Source: Rhodospirillales bacterium (lineage in GTDB: Bacteria; Pseudomonadota; Alphaproteobacteria; Rhodospirillales; Shumkoniaceae). Taken from it: DNA of 64,000 nucleotides. The stretch's first letter is position 1. Each line of letters opens with the position of its first letter. The stretch lies in NCBI GenBank assembly GCA_028281785.1, contig JANQJG010000036.1, positions 52,135 through 116,134 on the forward strand, given 5' to 3'. Made by a program: the position numbers and the translations under genes. Positions 24,046 through 32,211 of this stretch are shown piece after piece. The notes beneath the pieces are model-generated. The model did no database searches. It was not told where the DNA came from and saw only the letters and a program-made list of their open reading frames with translations.

Positions 24046-25031
24046 GCGCTCATTCGGTTTGCGTCCTCTTCGACGCCCGTCGTAACATCGCCATTCCCCT
24101 CGGCTGCGGCCAACGCGGTTGCAACCTCGTCGACGGTCAGCTGCGCGAGGGTGGGGCGCCGAAGGATACGCACGGTCGGTCCGCGCTGGCCGCAGAGCGC
24201 TGGATCGGACTCGTTTGAATAGAGCACGACGCAGGGGCAGCCGGCGACGGCGATGAGGTGCATGGGCCCGGTATCGTTGCCGACCGCAGCAAGGGCTCCC
24301 TGCGCCAAGCCGACGATGTCGAGGAAATCGGTTTGGCCGGCGACGCTCCGAGCCTCGGGGCACGCCTCGGCGATTGCGTCAAGAGCGTCCCGCTCGGTGG
24401 ACGTTCCGATAAGGACGGGGAGAATTCCGGCCGCCGCGAGACGCCGCGCCAACTCACCATATCGTTCCGCCGGCCAGCGCTTGCCCGGACGATGGGCCGC
24501 CCCGCCCGGAACCATGAGCGCGCAGCGCTCTGGCAGCTTGAAACGCCCAAGGTCGGGCTTGGCCCAAGCGAGGTCAGGAGGGGGCACATGATCGATCCCG
24601 GCGTCACGCAGTTGTTCGGCCTGGCGTTCGAGGGTGTGCATCGTATCGCGCGAGGGATTGGCATGGGGATGGGAGCAGCCGCTGGCAATGCCCGACCATT
24701 CGGGAACCGGCCCCGGCCAGAACAGGCGAAAGTAGGACGAGCTGCGGCCCGATGTCTGAAGGTCGTAAACGCGCGCAAAGCCGGCGCTTCGCAAGCGGCT
24801 GCGCAGGGCCAGGCAGCGGCGCGGCTGCCAAGGTTTGGGTCGGTCGTCCAGCCACACCTCGTCGAACAGACCGGAACCGCCGAGGAACGCCTCATAGGGC
24901 GCCGTCGTGAGCAGCGTGATATGGGAATCGGGATGGTGGCGGCGAATGGCGGAGAAGGGGCCCAACGCCTGAACGATGTCGCCGAGCGCTCCCAGTTTGA
25001 TGACGAGAATACGTCCCGCCGCGTCGCCCAT
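24042..25031 (-). CDS. Glycosyltransferase family 9, heptosyltransferase-like
   Basis: GT9 enzymes transfer ADP-heptose to the LPS inner core. The 329-residue protein starts with ILVIKLGALGDIVQALGPF, the typical first beta-alpha unit. It includes VPGGAAHRPGKRWPAERY and the nucleotide-binding VGNDTGPMHLIAVAGCP motif near the end. The ATG shares its A with the stop of the preceding GT4 gene (TGATG at 25029-25033). Presence of hldE in the window (58758) supports an ADP-heptose substrate, but the acceptor cannot be told. Confidence 0.88.
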   Translation of the reverse strand: MGDAAGRILVIKLGALGDIVQALGPFSAIRRHHPDSHITLLTTAPYEAFLGGSGLFDEVWLDDRPKPWQPRRCLALRSRLRSAGFARVYDLQTSGRSSSYFRLFWPGPVPEWSGIASGCSHPHANPSRDTMHTLERQAEQLRDAGIDHVPPPDLAWAKPDLGRFKLPERCALMVPGGAAHRPGKRWPAERYGELARRLAAAGILPVLIGTSTERDALDAIAEACPEARSVAGQTDFLDIVGLAQGALAAVGNDTGPMHLIAVAGCPCVVLYSNESDPALCGQRGPTVRILRRPTLAQLTVDEVATALAAAEGNGDVTTGVEEDANRMSA

Positions 25032-26254
25032 CAGCCGGTCGCCTTGAGGTTCAGGGCCTCGTTGTAGACGTCGAGGGTCCGCGCGCACATGGCGTCCTTG
25101 GAGAAGTTGGCGCGAACGTTGGAGATCGCCCGATACGCCATCAGTCGGCGGGCCGGCTCGTTCAGTTTCAGCGCCGTTTCCAGGGCCGCCGCGAGCGCGT
25201 CGGGATCGCCGGGCGGGGTGAGCCATCCCGTCTCGCCTTCGATGACGGTTTCACGGGCGCCGCCATGGTCCGAGGCGATGACCGGCCGGCCGAGCGCCTG
25301 AGCCTCCGCGATGACGCGGCCAAAGGCCTCCGGATCGGTTGAGGCCGAAACCGCCACGTCGGTCAGCATGTAGGCCGCCGGCATGTCGTTGCAGTGATCG
25401 ACGATCTGGACCACACCCTCCAGGTCGTAGCGTGCGATAAGCCGCTGGAGCTCGCGGCGATAGCGCTTGCGGCCTTGATCGGAGCCCACGAGCACGCATC
25501 GGAAGTTACGCTCGTCGAGACGCGCGAGCGCCTTCAACAGAACGGTCTGGCCTTTCCAGCGCGTCAGCCGGCCGGGCAGCATGATGACGGGCAGATCATC
25601 CGGCAGGCGCCAGCGGCGCGCCAGCGAGATGACACGCTCGGCGGAGACGCGCGCGGGATCGAAGCGGGTCAGATCGACGCCTCTGTGGACCACTCGGATG
25701 CGCGCCGGCGGGGTTCCATAGGTCTGCCGGATATGGCCGGCAATGAATCGCGATAACGCGATAACACGGTCGCCCCGCGTCATGATGGCGTTGTAACGTC
25801 GCTTGAGGAAGCTCTGGGCGCCGTAGGTTCCATGGAACGTCGTGACGAACGGCCGGTCGGTACGGCGGGCGGCATAGTAGGCGCTCCAAGCCGGCGCCCG
25901 TGATCGGGCGTGTACCAGGTCGACGTCCCCCTCACGGATCAGCCTGGCGAGACGTCCGACATTGGCGCGCATGACGATCGGGTTCTTGCTGTCGACCGGT
26001 AGCGTGAAGTGCTCGGCCTGAACGCGAGCGAGATCATGCTCAAGGGGGCCGCCGGCCGAGACGACCAGGGCGCGACCGCCGGCTTTCACAATAGCCTCGG
26101 CGATCTCGACGGTGCCGCGTTCGACCCCACCGCCCGCGCCAAGGGCGGGCAGCACTTGAAGCACGGTCGCCCGTCTATCGGTCAGCGTTCGGGGCGCGAA
26201 GCCCCCCGGTTCCCCCTCGTCACCGAGGATGCTAGTCTGCGAACTCTCGTTCAT
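25031..26254 (-). CDS. Glycosyltransferase family 4 protein
   Basis: This is a 407-residue GT-B fold retaining glycosyltransferase. The N-terminal half has ALGAGGGVERGTVEIAEAIV, typical of GT4 acceptor domains. The C-terminal half has LPGRLTRWKGQTVLLKALARL and the EAFGRVIAEAQALGRPVIAS donor-binding E-x7-E signature. It is coupled to the following heptosyltransferase and probably adds a sugar to LPS core or another envelope polysaccharide. Donor and acceptor are unknown. Confidence 0.9.
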   Translation of the reverse strand: MNESSQTSILGDEGEPGGFAPRTLTDRRATVLQVLPALGAGGGVERGTVEIAEAIVKAGGRALVVSAGGPLEHDLARVQAEHFTLPVDSKNPIVMRANVGRLARLIREGDVDLVHARSRAPAWSAYYAARRTDRPFVTTFHGTYGAQSFLKRRYNAIMTRGDRVIALSRFIAGHIRQTYGTPPARIRVVHRGVDLTRFDPARVSAERVISLARRWRLPDDLPVIMLPGRLTRWKGQTVLLKALARLDERNFRCVLVGSDQGRKRYRRELQRLIARYDLEGVVQIVDHCNDMPAAYMLTDVAVSASTDPEAFGRVIAEAQALGRPVIASDHGGARETVIEGETGWLTPPGDPDALAAALETALKLNEPARRLMAYRAISNVRANFSKDAMCARTLDVYNEALNLKATG

Positions 26255-26281
26255 ACGTTAAAAATAGGCCTTCCATTGCCC

Positions 26282-27058
26282 ATGACCGATGCCGTCGACG
26301 CCCCCTCCGAACCGCAGATATTAGCACGCGCCGCCGGGGCGGCAATCGCCTACCGAAAAACGGCCGGACGGGAGCCAGGTGTGATTTTTCTTTCGGGCTT
26401 CATGTCGGACATGTCCGGGGGCAAGGCGATCTTCCTGGAAGAACTGTGCCGGCGCCGCGGCCAGGCCTTTCTCCGTTTCGACTATTTCGGTCATGGCGAG
26501 TCCTCGGGCGCCTTCACGGACGGCACCATCGGACGCTGGGCCGAGGATGCCGTGGCCGTGCTCGACGAGGTCGCGACGGGCCCGCAGGTTCTGATCGGCT
26601 CCAGCATGGGAGGCTGGATCATGCTTCTCGCCGCTCTCGCCCGACCGGAAAGGATCGCCGGCCTGCTCGGCATCGCGCCGGCGCCGGATTTCACCGAGGA
26701 CCTGATCGCCAGCGAGCTGACGGCGGAGCAAAAGGAGGCGCTCGCCCGCGAGGGCGTGCTTCATGTGCCGAGCGAATACGGCCCCGAGCCGACCCCCCTG
26801 ACCCGCGACCTGATCGAGGAGGGGGCGCGGCATCTACTGCTGCGCCGCCGCATTCCGCTGGCCATGCCGGTGCGGCTGATTCATGGGATGCGCGACCCCG
26901 ACGTGCCCTGGCAGACGAGCCTGCGGCTCGTCCAAATGCTGGAGTCCGAGGATGTCGAGTTGCAGCTGGTCAAGGAAGGGGACCACAGGCTCTCGGCGCC
27001 CCAGGATCTCGATCGCCTGGGGAAGACACTGGACGCCCTATTGGGCGCCGTTGGCTGA
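26282..27058 (+). CDS. Alpha/beta hydrolase resembling mitochondrial ABHD10 thioesterase
   Basis: This 258-residue alpha/beta hydrolase has the nucleophile elbow GSSMGG (serine nucleophile), RFDYFGHGESSG near the N-terminus, an HGMRDPDVPW acid-loop segment and a C-terminal DHR with the catalytic histidine. The pattern RFDY-x-G-x-G-x-S, GSS-x-GGW-x-M, and HGM-x-D-x-x-VPW follows human ABHD10, a mitochondrial depalmitoylase/esterase. An alphaproteobacterial orthologue is plausible. The start at 26282 is chosen because upstream codons are antisense to the GT4 gene. The substrate is unknown. Confidence 0.85.
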   Translation: MTDAVDAPSEPQILARAAGAAIAYRKTAGREPGVIFLSGFMSDMSGGKAIFLEELCRRRGQAFLRFDYFGHGESSGAFTDGTIGRWAEDAVAVLDEVATGPQVLIGSSMGGWIMLLAALARPERIAGLLGIAPAPDFTEDLIASELTAEQKEALAREGVLHVPSEYGPEPTPLTRDLIEEGARHLLLRRRIPLAMPVRLIHGMRDPDVPWQTSLRLVQMLESEDVELQLVKEGDHRLSAPQDLDRLGKTLDALLGAVG

Positions 27059-27077
27059 GCCTGTCGGTAAGGGGGAC

Positions 27078-27971
27078 TCAGTCTTCTTTCTCCGCCGAGA
27101 GAACCGCGCGCAAACCCGACCGGTAGTCGGGATAACGCAGCGCCACACCCAGCTCCCTCTTGATCCGCGTGTTGTCCACCCGCCGGTTGTCGCGCCAGAA
27201 GGAAAATGCCATCGGCGACATGGATTTCGCCGCCTCCTCGAAGGGCACCGCCGGCGGAGGCGCCACGCCGAGCAGCTCGCAGGCATAGGCGACGACGTCA
27301 CCCGGCGCGGCCGGCTCGTTGTCGCAGACGTTGTAGGCCGTGCCCGGGTTCGGCCGCGCCACGGACGCGCGAAGCACGCCGGCGATGTCCTCCACATGGA
27401 TTCGGCCGAAGAGATGTCCCGGCTTGTCAATGCGCTGCGCCGCGCCCGACCGCACACGATTCAGGGCGCTGCGGCCCGGACCATAGATTCCGGCCAGCCG
27501 GAAAACGTGCACCGGAAGGCCATGCGCCCGATAAAGCTCAAGCCAGGCCCCTTCCGCCGCGACCCGCCGCTGCCCGCGTGCCGAAGTCGGCCGCAAGGGC
27601 GACTCCTCGGTGACCCAGTCGCCGCCGCTATCGCCATAGACACCGGTCGTTGACAAATATCCGGCCCAGGTCAGCCCGGAGATTTCCGCGATCGCCGATC
27701 CATGAATGTCGAGCACCGGGTCGCCCTGTACGTCCGGCGGCACCGAGCTCAGGAGGTGGGTCGTCCCGGTGAGAAGGGAGGCCATGTCGGTGCGCGGACG
27801 TTCGCGGTCGAACAGCACGGCCTCGATCCCCTGCGCCGCGAGCTCCGCCCGGCGGTCCTCTGTCCGGCAGGTGCCGGCAACCCGCCACCCCCCGGCGATC
27901 AATCCGCGGGCCAGGACGAGCGCGCTATATCCCAATCCGAAGCAAAACAGCCGTGACGGGGTCTGCGACAT
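27078..27971 (-). CDS. Extended SDR NAD(P)-dependent epimerase/reductase-like protein
   Basis: This 297-residue Rossmann-fold protein has a variant N-terminal motif FCFGLGYSALVLARGL (GxGxxA). It has GYLSTTGVYGDSGGDWV, where the SDR serine/tyrosine region appears as STTGVYGD, and the downstream FRLAGIYGPGRSAL typical of YeeZ-like atypical epimerases. The classic YxxxK is not obvious, so activity on a sugar substrate is uncertain. Divergent from the TPR gene. I chose the internal ATG at 27971 because it gives the family N-terminus. Confidence 0.82.
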   Translation of the reverse strand: MSQTPSRLFCFGLGYSALVLARGLIAGGWRVAGTCRTEDRRAELAAQGIEAVLFDRERPRTDMASLLTGTTHLLSSVPPDVQGDPVLDIHGSAIAEISGLTWAGYLSTTGVYGDSGGDWVTEESPLRPTSARGQRRVAAEGAWLELYRAHGLPVHVFRLAGIYGPGRSALNRVRSGAAQRIDKPGHLFGRIHVEDIAGVLRASVARPNPGTAYNVCDNEPAAPGDVVAYACELLGVAPPPAVPFEEAAKSMSPMAFSFWRDNRRVDNTRIKRELGVALRYPDYRSGLRAVLSAEKED

Positions 27972-28062
27972 GGTCCATCCTCGAAGCGGGGTCTCACCGG
28001 GCTTGCAATCCCCGGCACGGGGCGAAAGTCTATCCGGGCCGCCGGCTCTGAGGAACAGGCCG

Positions 28063-28821
28063 ATGCAAAAACTCTTATGGCTCGCGGGTACGCTCACGAC
28101 CGTCTTCCTGGTCTCGACGGCTCGGGCGGAGTCCATCGATCATGCGCGTGAGTACGAGTCCTGCATGGCCCTGGTCGAACGCGCCCCGAAAGAGGCGTTC
28201 GACGCGGCCCTCGCCTGGCGGGATGTGGGCGGCGGCGACGGGGCGGAACACTGCCTGGCCAAGGCGCTGCTGTGGATGAAGCAATATCGCGAGGCCGCGG
28301 GCCGCCTGGAAAACCTCGCCCAGACCGTCCGGGCGGAGGCGCCATTCCGGGCGGCGTTGCTGGGCCAGGCGGCCCAGGCCTGGCTGCTGGAGGGCGACGC
28401 GCCGCGTGCCGAAGCGGTGCTGACGGCGGCCCTCGAGCTGGCGCCGGAGGACACCGACCTTCTTATCGATCGTGCCCGTGCGCGGGCGGAAATCGGTGCG
28501 TACGAGGATGCGGTTGCCGACTTGGACGCGGCCCTCGCCCGGGCGCCCGAACGCGCCGACGCGCTTCTCTACCGAGCCAGCGCCCGGCGTTATCTCGACC
28601 GCCTCGATGAGGCGCGAACCGATGTCGAAAGGGCGCTGACCCTGGCGCCGGGCGATTCCCGCGCGTTGCTCGAACGCGGCAACATCCGCCGCCTCCAGGG
28701 CGATAACGAAGGGGCACGGCAGGATTGGCTGCAGGTCGTCAAGCAGGCCCCGGGGACGACGGCCGCCAAACATGCGCAAGCCAACCTCGCGAAGATGGAT
28801 GTGAAACCGGGAAATGACTGA
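28063..28821 (+). CDS. Periplasmic tetratricopeptide-repeat protein
   Basis: This 252-residue protein has a signal peptide (hydrophobic LLWLAGTLTTVFLVSTARA, cleavage near 22) followed by TPR units. Clear repeats start at about residue 100, with PRAEAVLTAALELAPEDTD, DAVADLDAALARAPERAD and EARTDVERALTLAPGDS. TPRs mediate protein-protein contacts, probably in the periplasm. The next gene overlaps its end by 8 bases, so the two are likely coupled. The specific role is unknown. Confidence 0.85.
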   Translation: MQKLLWLAGTLTTVFLVSTARAESIDHAREYESCMALVERAPKEAFDAALAWRDVGGGDGAEHCLAKALLWMKQYREAAGRLENLAQTVRAEAPFRAALLGQAAQAWLLEGDAPRAEAVLTAALELAPEDTDLLIDRARARAEIGAYEDAVADLDAALARAPERADALLYRASARRYLDRLDEARTDVERALTLAPGDSRALLERGNIRRLQGDNEGARQDWLQVVKQAPGTTAAKHAQANLAKMDVKPGND

Positions 28822-29344
28822 CTTCGGGCCGACCACGCGCCGCGCCGCGCTCGACGTGCCGCCCGGAAACGCGGTGGTCTTCGAGGGTGAAGACGGCGCG
28901 GCCCGACTCGGTCTGAAGGCTCTACGCAAGGGCAAGAGTTTCTTCCTCGACTACGTGGTACCCCTCGATCCCCTACCGAAAGAAATCCGCCTCGTCTTCG
29001 TCGATCCCGACACCGAGCTCGGGGACTGCGGCCAAGGCCTCGATTTCGATCTTGGCCCCGCCGCGCCGCAAGTCTCCGGCGACCGGCCGCGCGCCCGAAT
29101 CGGCGACATCGTGGGTACCCCTCGCGGAACCTTCCTGGTCGTTCGCGAATACACAAAGCTGCACGAGATCTGGACCTTCGTCGAGATCGCCACCGGCGAG
29201 GTGCGGCGCCTGCGGGAAGGCACGATCGCCGAGATCCACCGGGAATGGAAACTCGGCGGGCTGGGCGAGCTGGAAAAGGGGCCGGCGGCCCGGCAGGGAA
29301 CCGGGCCGCCGCAGGGAGGATCGAGGCACAGTAGTAAAGGCTAA
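28814..29344 (+). CDS. Protein of unknown function downstream of the TPR gene
   Basis: I do not recognise this 176-residue protein. It has no signal peptide or membrane segment. The central part is beta-rich (VVFEGEDGAARLGLKAL, FFLDYVVPLD, IRLVFVDPDTELGDCGQG), and the last 30 residues are glycine/serine-rich and likely disordered. It overlaps the TPR gene by 8 bases and ends exactly where the convergent pspC gene ends (stops abut at 29344/29345). Co-expression with the TPR protein is inferred. Confidence 0.7.
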   Translation: MTDFGPTTRRAALDVPPGNAVVFEGEDGAARLGLKALRKGKSFFLDYVVPLDPLPKEIRLVFVDPDTELGDCGQGLDFDLGPAAPQVSGDRPRARIGDIVGTPRGTFLVVREYTKLHEIWTFVEIATGEVRRLREGTIAEIHREWKLGGLGELEKGPAARQGTGPPQGGSRHSSKG

Positions 29345-29794
29345 CTAACGCTCGAGGTCGTTGATTTCCCGACTCAAGCGAAACTCCTGCGAGGTCACAT
29401 AGGTCTCCATCCGCCGCAAGCGCTGCTCTAGTTCACGGAACCGGTGGCGTAGCGCCGACAGCGTGTTGACGGGCTCGGTCCGGACATCCTTCCAGAAACG
29501 CTCCTCGGCCGGGGTTTCATAGAGCCCGTCCGGCCGCCGCGGCAGAACGAAGGTCAGGATCAGATAGATGATGATCGTCGGCGGCGGGAACATGAAGAGG
29601 GCGATGACCACCACGCCCCGCACGATGATCGGGTCGATCCCGAAATATTGGGCGACGCCGGCGCAGACACCCTTGAGGATCCCACGCTCGGGATCGCGGT
29701 AGAGGCGGCTCGGACTCGGCCGTTGCATACCCTCTTCACGCCACCGCCCGGGCCCGCGGGGGCCGCAAGGCCCCCAATGCCTATGACGTCTCAT
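29345..29794 (-). CDS. pspC: PspC-domain envelope-stress membrane protein (first copy)
   Basis: The PspC domain (about 30-85) has a short amphipathic start RLYRDPERGILKGVCAGVAQYFGIDP and a membrane helix (VVVIALFMFPPPTIIIYLILTFVLP). A C-terminal cytoplasmic helical tail of about 60 residues follows, as in enterobacterial PspC. PspC senses membrane stress with PspB and releases PspA from PspF. The ATG at 29794 overlaps the preceding pspC-like stop (ATGA) and follows GGAGGATTTC. An ATG at 29728 is an alternative. Confidence 0.88.
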   Translation of the reverse strand: MRRHRHWGPCGPRGPGRWREEGMQRPSPSRLYRDPERGILKGVCAGVAQYFGIDPIIVRGVVVIALFMFPPPTIIIYLILTFVLPRRPDGLYETPAEERFWKDVRTEPVNTLSALRHRFRELEQRLRRMETYVTSQEFRLSREINDLER

Positions 29795-30030
29795 GAAATC
29801 CTCCACCAGGCCGGTGCCCGGGGCAACAGCAAACCCAGAAGCACGTAACCGGCGATGGTCAACAGCGGGTGGAACAGGAAGCAGAGGACGGTCAGCGCCC
29901 GCAACAGAAGTGTCCCCACCCCCAAACGCTCCGCCAGCCCGGCGCAAACGCCGAGGAGGATGCCGCGCATCGGGTCCCGGTACATCCAGGCCGCGCGTCG
30001 GCGATTAGATTGCCAGCGGTTGCGGTTCAT
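29791..30030 (-). CDS. Short PspC-domain protein (second copy)
   Basis: This 79-residue protein is almost only a PspC domain: WMYRDPMRGILLGVCAGLAERLG followed by a single hydrophobic segment (LLLRALTVLCFLFHPLLTIAGYVLLGLLLP). It lacks the long cytoplasmic tail of the other copy. The start at 30030 overlaps the pspB stop (ATGA), and the stop overlaps the next pspC start. Similar short proteins in relatives are often called PspC-like or PspD-like. The duplication may allow separate sensing and membrane roles. Confidence 0.82.
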   Translation of the reverse strand: MNRNRWQSNRRRAAWMYRDPMRGILLGVCAGLAERLGVGTLLLRALTVLCFLFHPLLTIAGYVLLGLLLPRAPAWWRIS

Positions 30031-30263
30031 ATCTGCTGCCTCCAATCCGGAACCTCGGCGTCGAGAATGCGCTCAAGGTTGTTCATCCGACTCTCCATGC
30101 GGGGAACGCTTTCCCAAAGTTCCGCCAACATCTTCTCGTCATCGGCCGACAGGGTCTTCATGGACCGCCAGCGGGTCACGTAATGGGCGATGATCCAGAC
30201 CGGGGCGACGATGGTGAGAAATATGATGAGCGGAACATGTAAGAACTCACCCATGAATCCCAT
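30027..30263 (-). CDS. pspB: Phage-shock protein B
   Basis: This is a 78-residue membrane protein with one N-terminal helix (PLIIFLTIVAPVWIIAHYV) and a cytoplasmic helical part (LSADDEKMLAELWESVPRMESRMNNLERIL) that matches PspB. PspB acts with PspC to sense inner-membrane stress. It starts 6 bases after pspA and is translationally coupled to the short pspC copy. Confidence 0.93.
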   Translation of the reverse strand: MGFMGEFLHVPLIIFLTIVAPVWIIAHYVTRWRSMKTLSADDEKMLAELWESVPRMESRMNNLERILDAEVPDWRQQI

Positions 30264-30269
30264 CCCGAC

Positions 30270-30953
30270 TCACCGTTCGCCGGCCGTCGGCTGGTCGCGC
30301 CCCATACGCGCCTTCAGCTCCGCCAGTTCCTGCTCGATCGCGCTTTCGGCCTCGAGGTCGGAGATCTCCTCGCGCAGGGACTTCGTGCGCCCGAGGTCGA
30401 AGGACTCGACTTCGCCTTCCGCCGCGTCCAAGCGCTTTTCCATATGCTCGAAACGGGCCAGGGCGTCCTCGATCCGTCCGTCGTAAAGCTGCGTGCGAAC
30501 CTTCAGGCGGGCCGAGGTCGTCTCGTGCCGGGCCTTGATTGTCTTCTGCTTGGCCTTGGCCTCCGTGAGCTTGGCCTGCAGCTTGACGATGTCCTCTTCG
30601 TTGCGGGCAAGGGCGCGATCAAGCTCCTCGGCCTCGTCCAGCAGGGCCTGCGATGCTTCGGCCAGTTTTGCCTTTTCGATCAGGGCGCCTTTGGAGAGGT
30701 CCTCGCGGCCCTTGGCGAGCGCGATTTCGGCCTTGCGCTGCCATTCAGCCTGCGCCGCCTCGTACCGCTTGAGGGAACGCTGGATCTCCTTCTTTTCAGC
30801 GATGGTCTGGGCCGCGGTCGCGCGAACCTCGACCAGGGTCTCCTCCATCTCCTGAATGATCAGGCGGATGATCTTTTCCGGATCTTCGGCCCGGTCGAGG
30901 ATCGAGTTGACGTTCGAATTGATGATGTCGGCGAGTCGCGAGAAGATTCCCAT
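30270..30953 (-). CDS. pspA: Phage-shock protein A (PspA/IM30/ESCRT-III family)
   Basis: PspA is a coiled-coil membrane-remodelling protein that also inhibits PspF. The 227-residue protein has the amphipathic helix at its N-terminus (MGIFSRLADIINSNVNSIL), then the long helical hairpin (about 25-150) and further helices typical of ESCRT-III-like PspA. The start at 30953 gives the canonical MGIF N-terminus; the longer open frame continues into the promoter. It is the first gene of the psp operon behind a sigma-54 promoter. Confidence 0.95.
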   Translation of the reverse strand: MGIFSRLADIINSNVNSILDRAEDPEKIIRLIIQEMEETLVEVRATAAQTIAEKKEIQRSLKRYEAAQAEWQRKAEIALAKGREDLSKGALIEKAKLAEASQALLDEAEELDRALARNEEDIVKLQAKLTEAKAKQKTIKARHETTSARLKVRTQLYDGRIEDALARFEHMEKRLDAAEGEVESFDLGRTKSLREEISDLEAESAIEQELAELKARMGRDQPTAGER

Positions 30954-31023
30954 GACAGTCTGATCCCATTTCAAGAGTTCGGTTTCCCGCCGACCCCTCC
31001 GCGGCCGGCCTCGCCTTATTAGG

Positions 31024-31040
31024 AGCACGGATCGTGCCAA
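31024..31040 (-). promoter_or_regulatory. Sigma-54 promoter of pspA-pspB-pspC
   Basis: The minus strand reads TTGGCACGATCCGTGCT, matching the -24/-12 consensus (TGGCAC, 5 bases, TTGC) with one mismatch in the -12 element (GTGC). It lies about 70 bases before the pspA start and faces the divergent pspF gene. The activator should be PspF, and rpoN is present at 6181-7710. Confidence 0.9.
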
Positions 31041-31059
31041 CTCGTGAAAATACTCTAAT

Positions 31060-31088
31060 GCATTGATATCAAATGATTTCATTTGAAA
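31060..31088. promoter_or_regulatory. Candidate PspF upstream activating sequences
   Basis: An AT-rich stretch upstream of the sigma-54 promoter contains two near-palindromes: CATTGATATCAAATG (31061-31075) and TTTCATTTGAAA (31078-31089, arms TTTCA/TGAAA). Spacing of 20-50 bases from the -24 element is typical of enhancer sites for AAA+ activators. Assignment to PspF is by context only. Confidence 0.45.
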
Positions 31089-31161
31089 CGAATAGCCCTT
31101 TAGGCTTGCTTAATTCACCGATTATTTGTATTTATTACTATGAATTGGTAAAAAACACTGA

Positions 31162-32199
31162 ATGCCAAGCCCAGATCTCCCTCCGCTGATCGGCCAGTCC
31201 CCTGCTTTCCTCGAAGTCCTGGAGCAGGCGTCGCGCGCCGCCGCCCTCGACCGCCCGGTCCTGGTGATCGGCGAGCGCGGCACCGGCAAGGAGCTCATCG
31301 CCGCCCGCCTTCACTTCCTTTCGGCGCGATGGGACCGGCCGCTCGTCAAGGTGAACTGCGCGGCGTTGCCGGAATCCCTCCTCGAGACCGAGCTCTTCGG
31401 GCATGAAGCGGGCGCCTTCACCGGGGCCGCGCGGCGGCGCCTCGGCCGTTTCGAGCGGTCCGACGGCGGTTCCCTTTTCCTCGACGAGATCGCCAATGCC
31501 AGCCTCGCCGTGCAGGAAAAAATCCTGCGCGTCGTCGAATACGGCGAACTCGAACGGGTCGGGAGCAGCGCCACGCTCTCCGTCGACGTGCGGGTCATCG
31601 CGGCCACCAATCTCGACCTTCCGGCCGAGGCCGAGGCCGGCCGTTTCCGCCACGACCTGCTGGATCGCCTGGCCTTCGAGGTGGTGACGGTGCCGCCCTT
31701 GCGGGCGCGGGAGGAGGACATTCTCCTGCTGGCCGGACACTTCGCGCGAGGCATCGCGCTTGAGCTCGGCTGGGATGCTTTTCCCGGCTTCACGCCGGAG
31801 GCCGCCGCGGCCCTTGCGACCTATGCCTGGCCCGGAAATGTGCGGGAGATCAAGAACGTGGTGGAACGCGCCGTCTACCGCTGGCCGGAGGAGAACGAGC
31901 CGGTCGCCGACATCGTCTTCGATCCCTTCGACTCGCCCTATCGGCCACCGCCGCGCGACGAGGGCGAAAAAGACGAGACTCCGAGGGCCAGGGCCGTGGC
32001 GACAACGGAACGGCCTCTCCCGGATGCCTCGGTTCCGCTCGACCTCCGCGCGGCCTTGGTGGAGATCGAGGCCCGGCTGCTACGGCAAGCCATGGCCGCC
32101 AATCGCCACAATCAGCGGGCCGCGGCGCGCCATCTCGGCCTCAGCTACGACCAGCTGCGCAACCGGCTGCGCAAGCACGGCCTGCTCGGCTCTTCTTGA
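31162..32199 (+). CDS. pspF: PspF, sigma-54-dependent activator of the psp operon
   Basis: This 345-residue bacterial enhancer-binding protein lacks an N-terminal receiver, as PspF does. The AAA+ domain (about 8-235) has Walker A GERGTGKE at 37-44, the sigma-54-contacting GAFTGA at 84-89 and Walker B GGSLFLDEI. After an acidic/proline linker (about 260-300), the C-terminus forms a Fis-type helix-turn-helix (NQRAAARHLGLSYDQLRNRLR). It is divergent from pspA, the conserved arrangement, and is inhibited by PspA. Confidence 0.95.
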   Translation: MPSPDLPPLIGQSPAFLEVLEQASRAAALDRPVLVIGERGTGKELIAARLHFLSARWDRPLVKVNCAALPESLLETELFGHEAGAFTGAARRRLGRFERSDGGSLFLDEIANASLAVQEKILRVVEYGELERVGSSATLSVDVRVIAATNLDLPAEAEAGRFRHDLLDRLAFEVVTVPPLRAREEDILLLAGHFARGIALELGWDAFPGFTPEAAAALATYAWPGNVREIKNVVERAVYRWPEENEPVADIVFDPFDSPYRPPPRDEGEKDETPRARAVATTERPLPDASVPLDLRAALVEIEARLLRQAMAANRHNQRAAARHLGLSYDQLRNRLRKHGLLGSS

Positions 32200-32211
32200 T
32201 TTTTCGCGATA

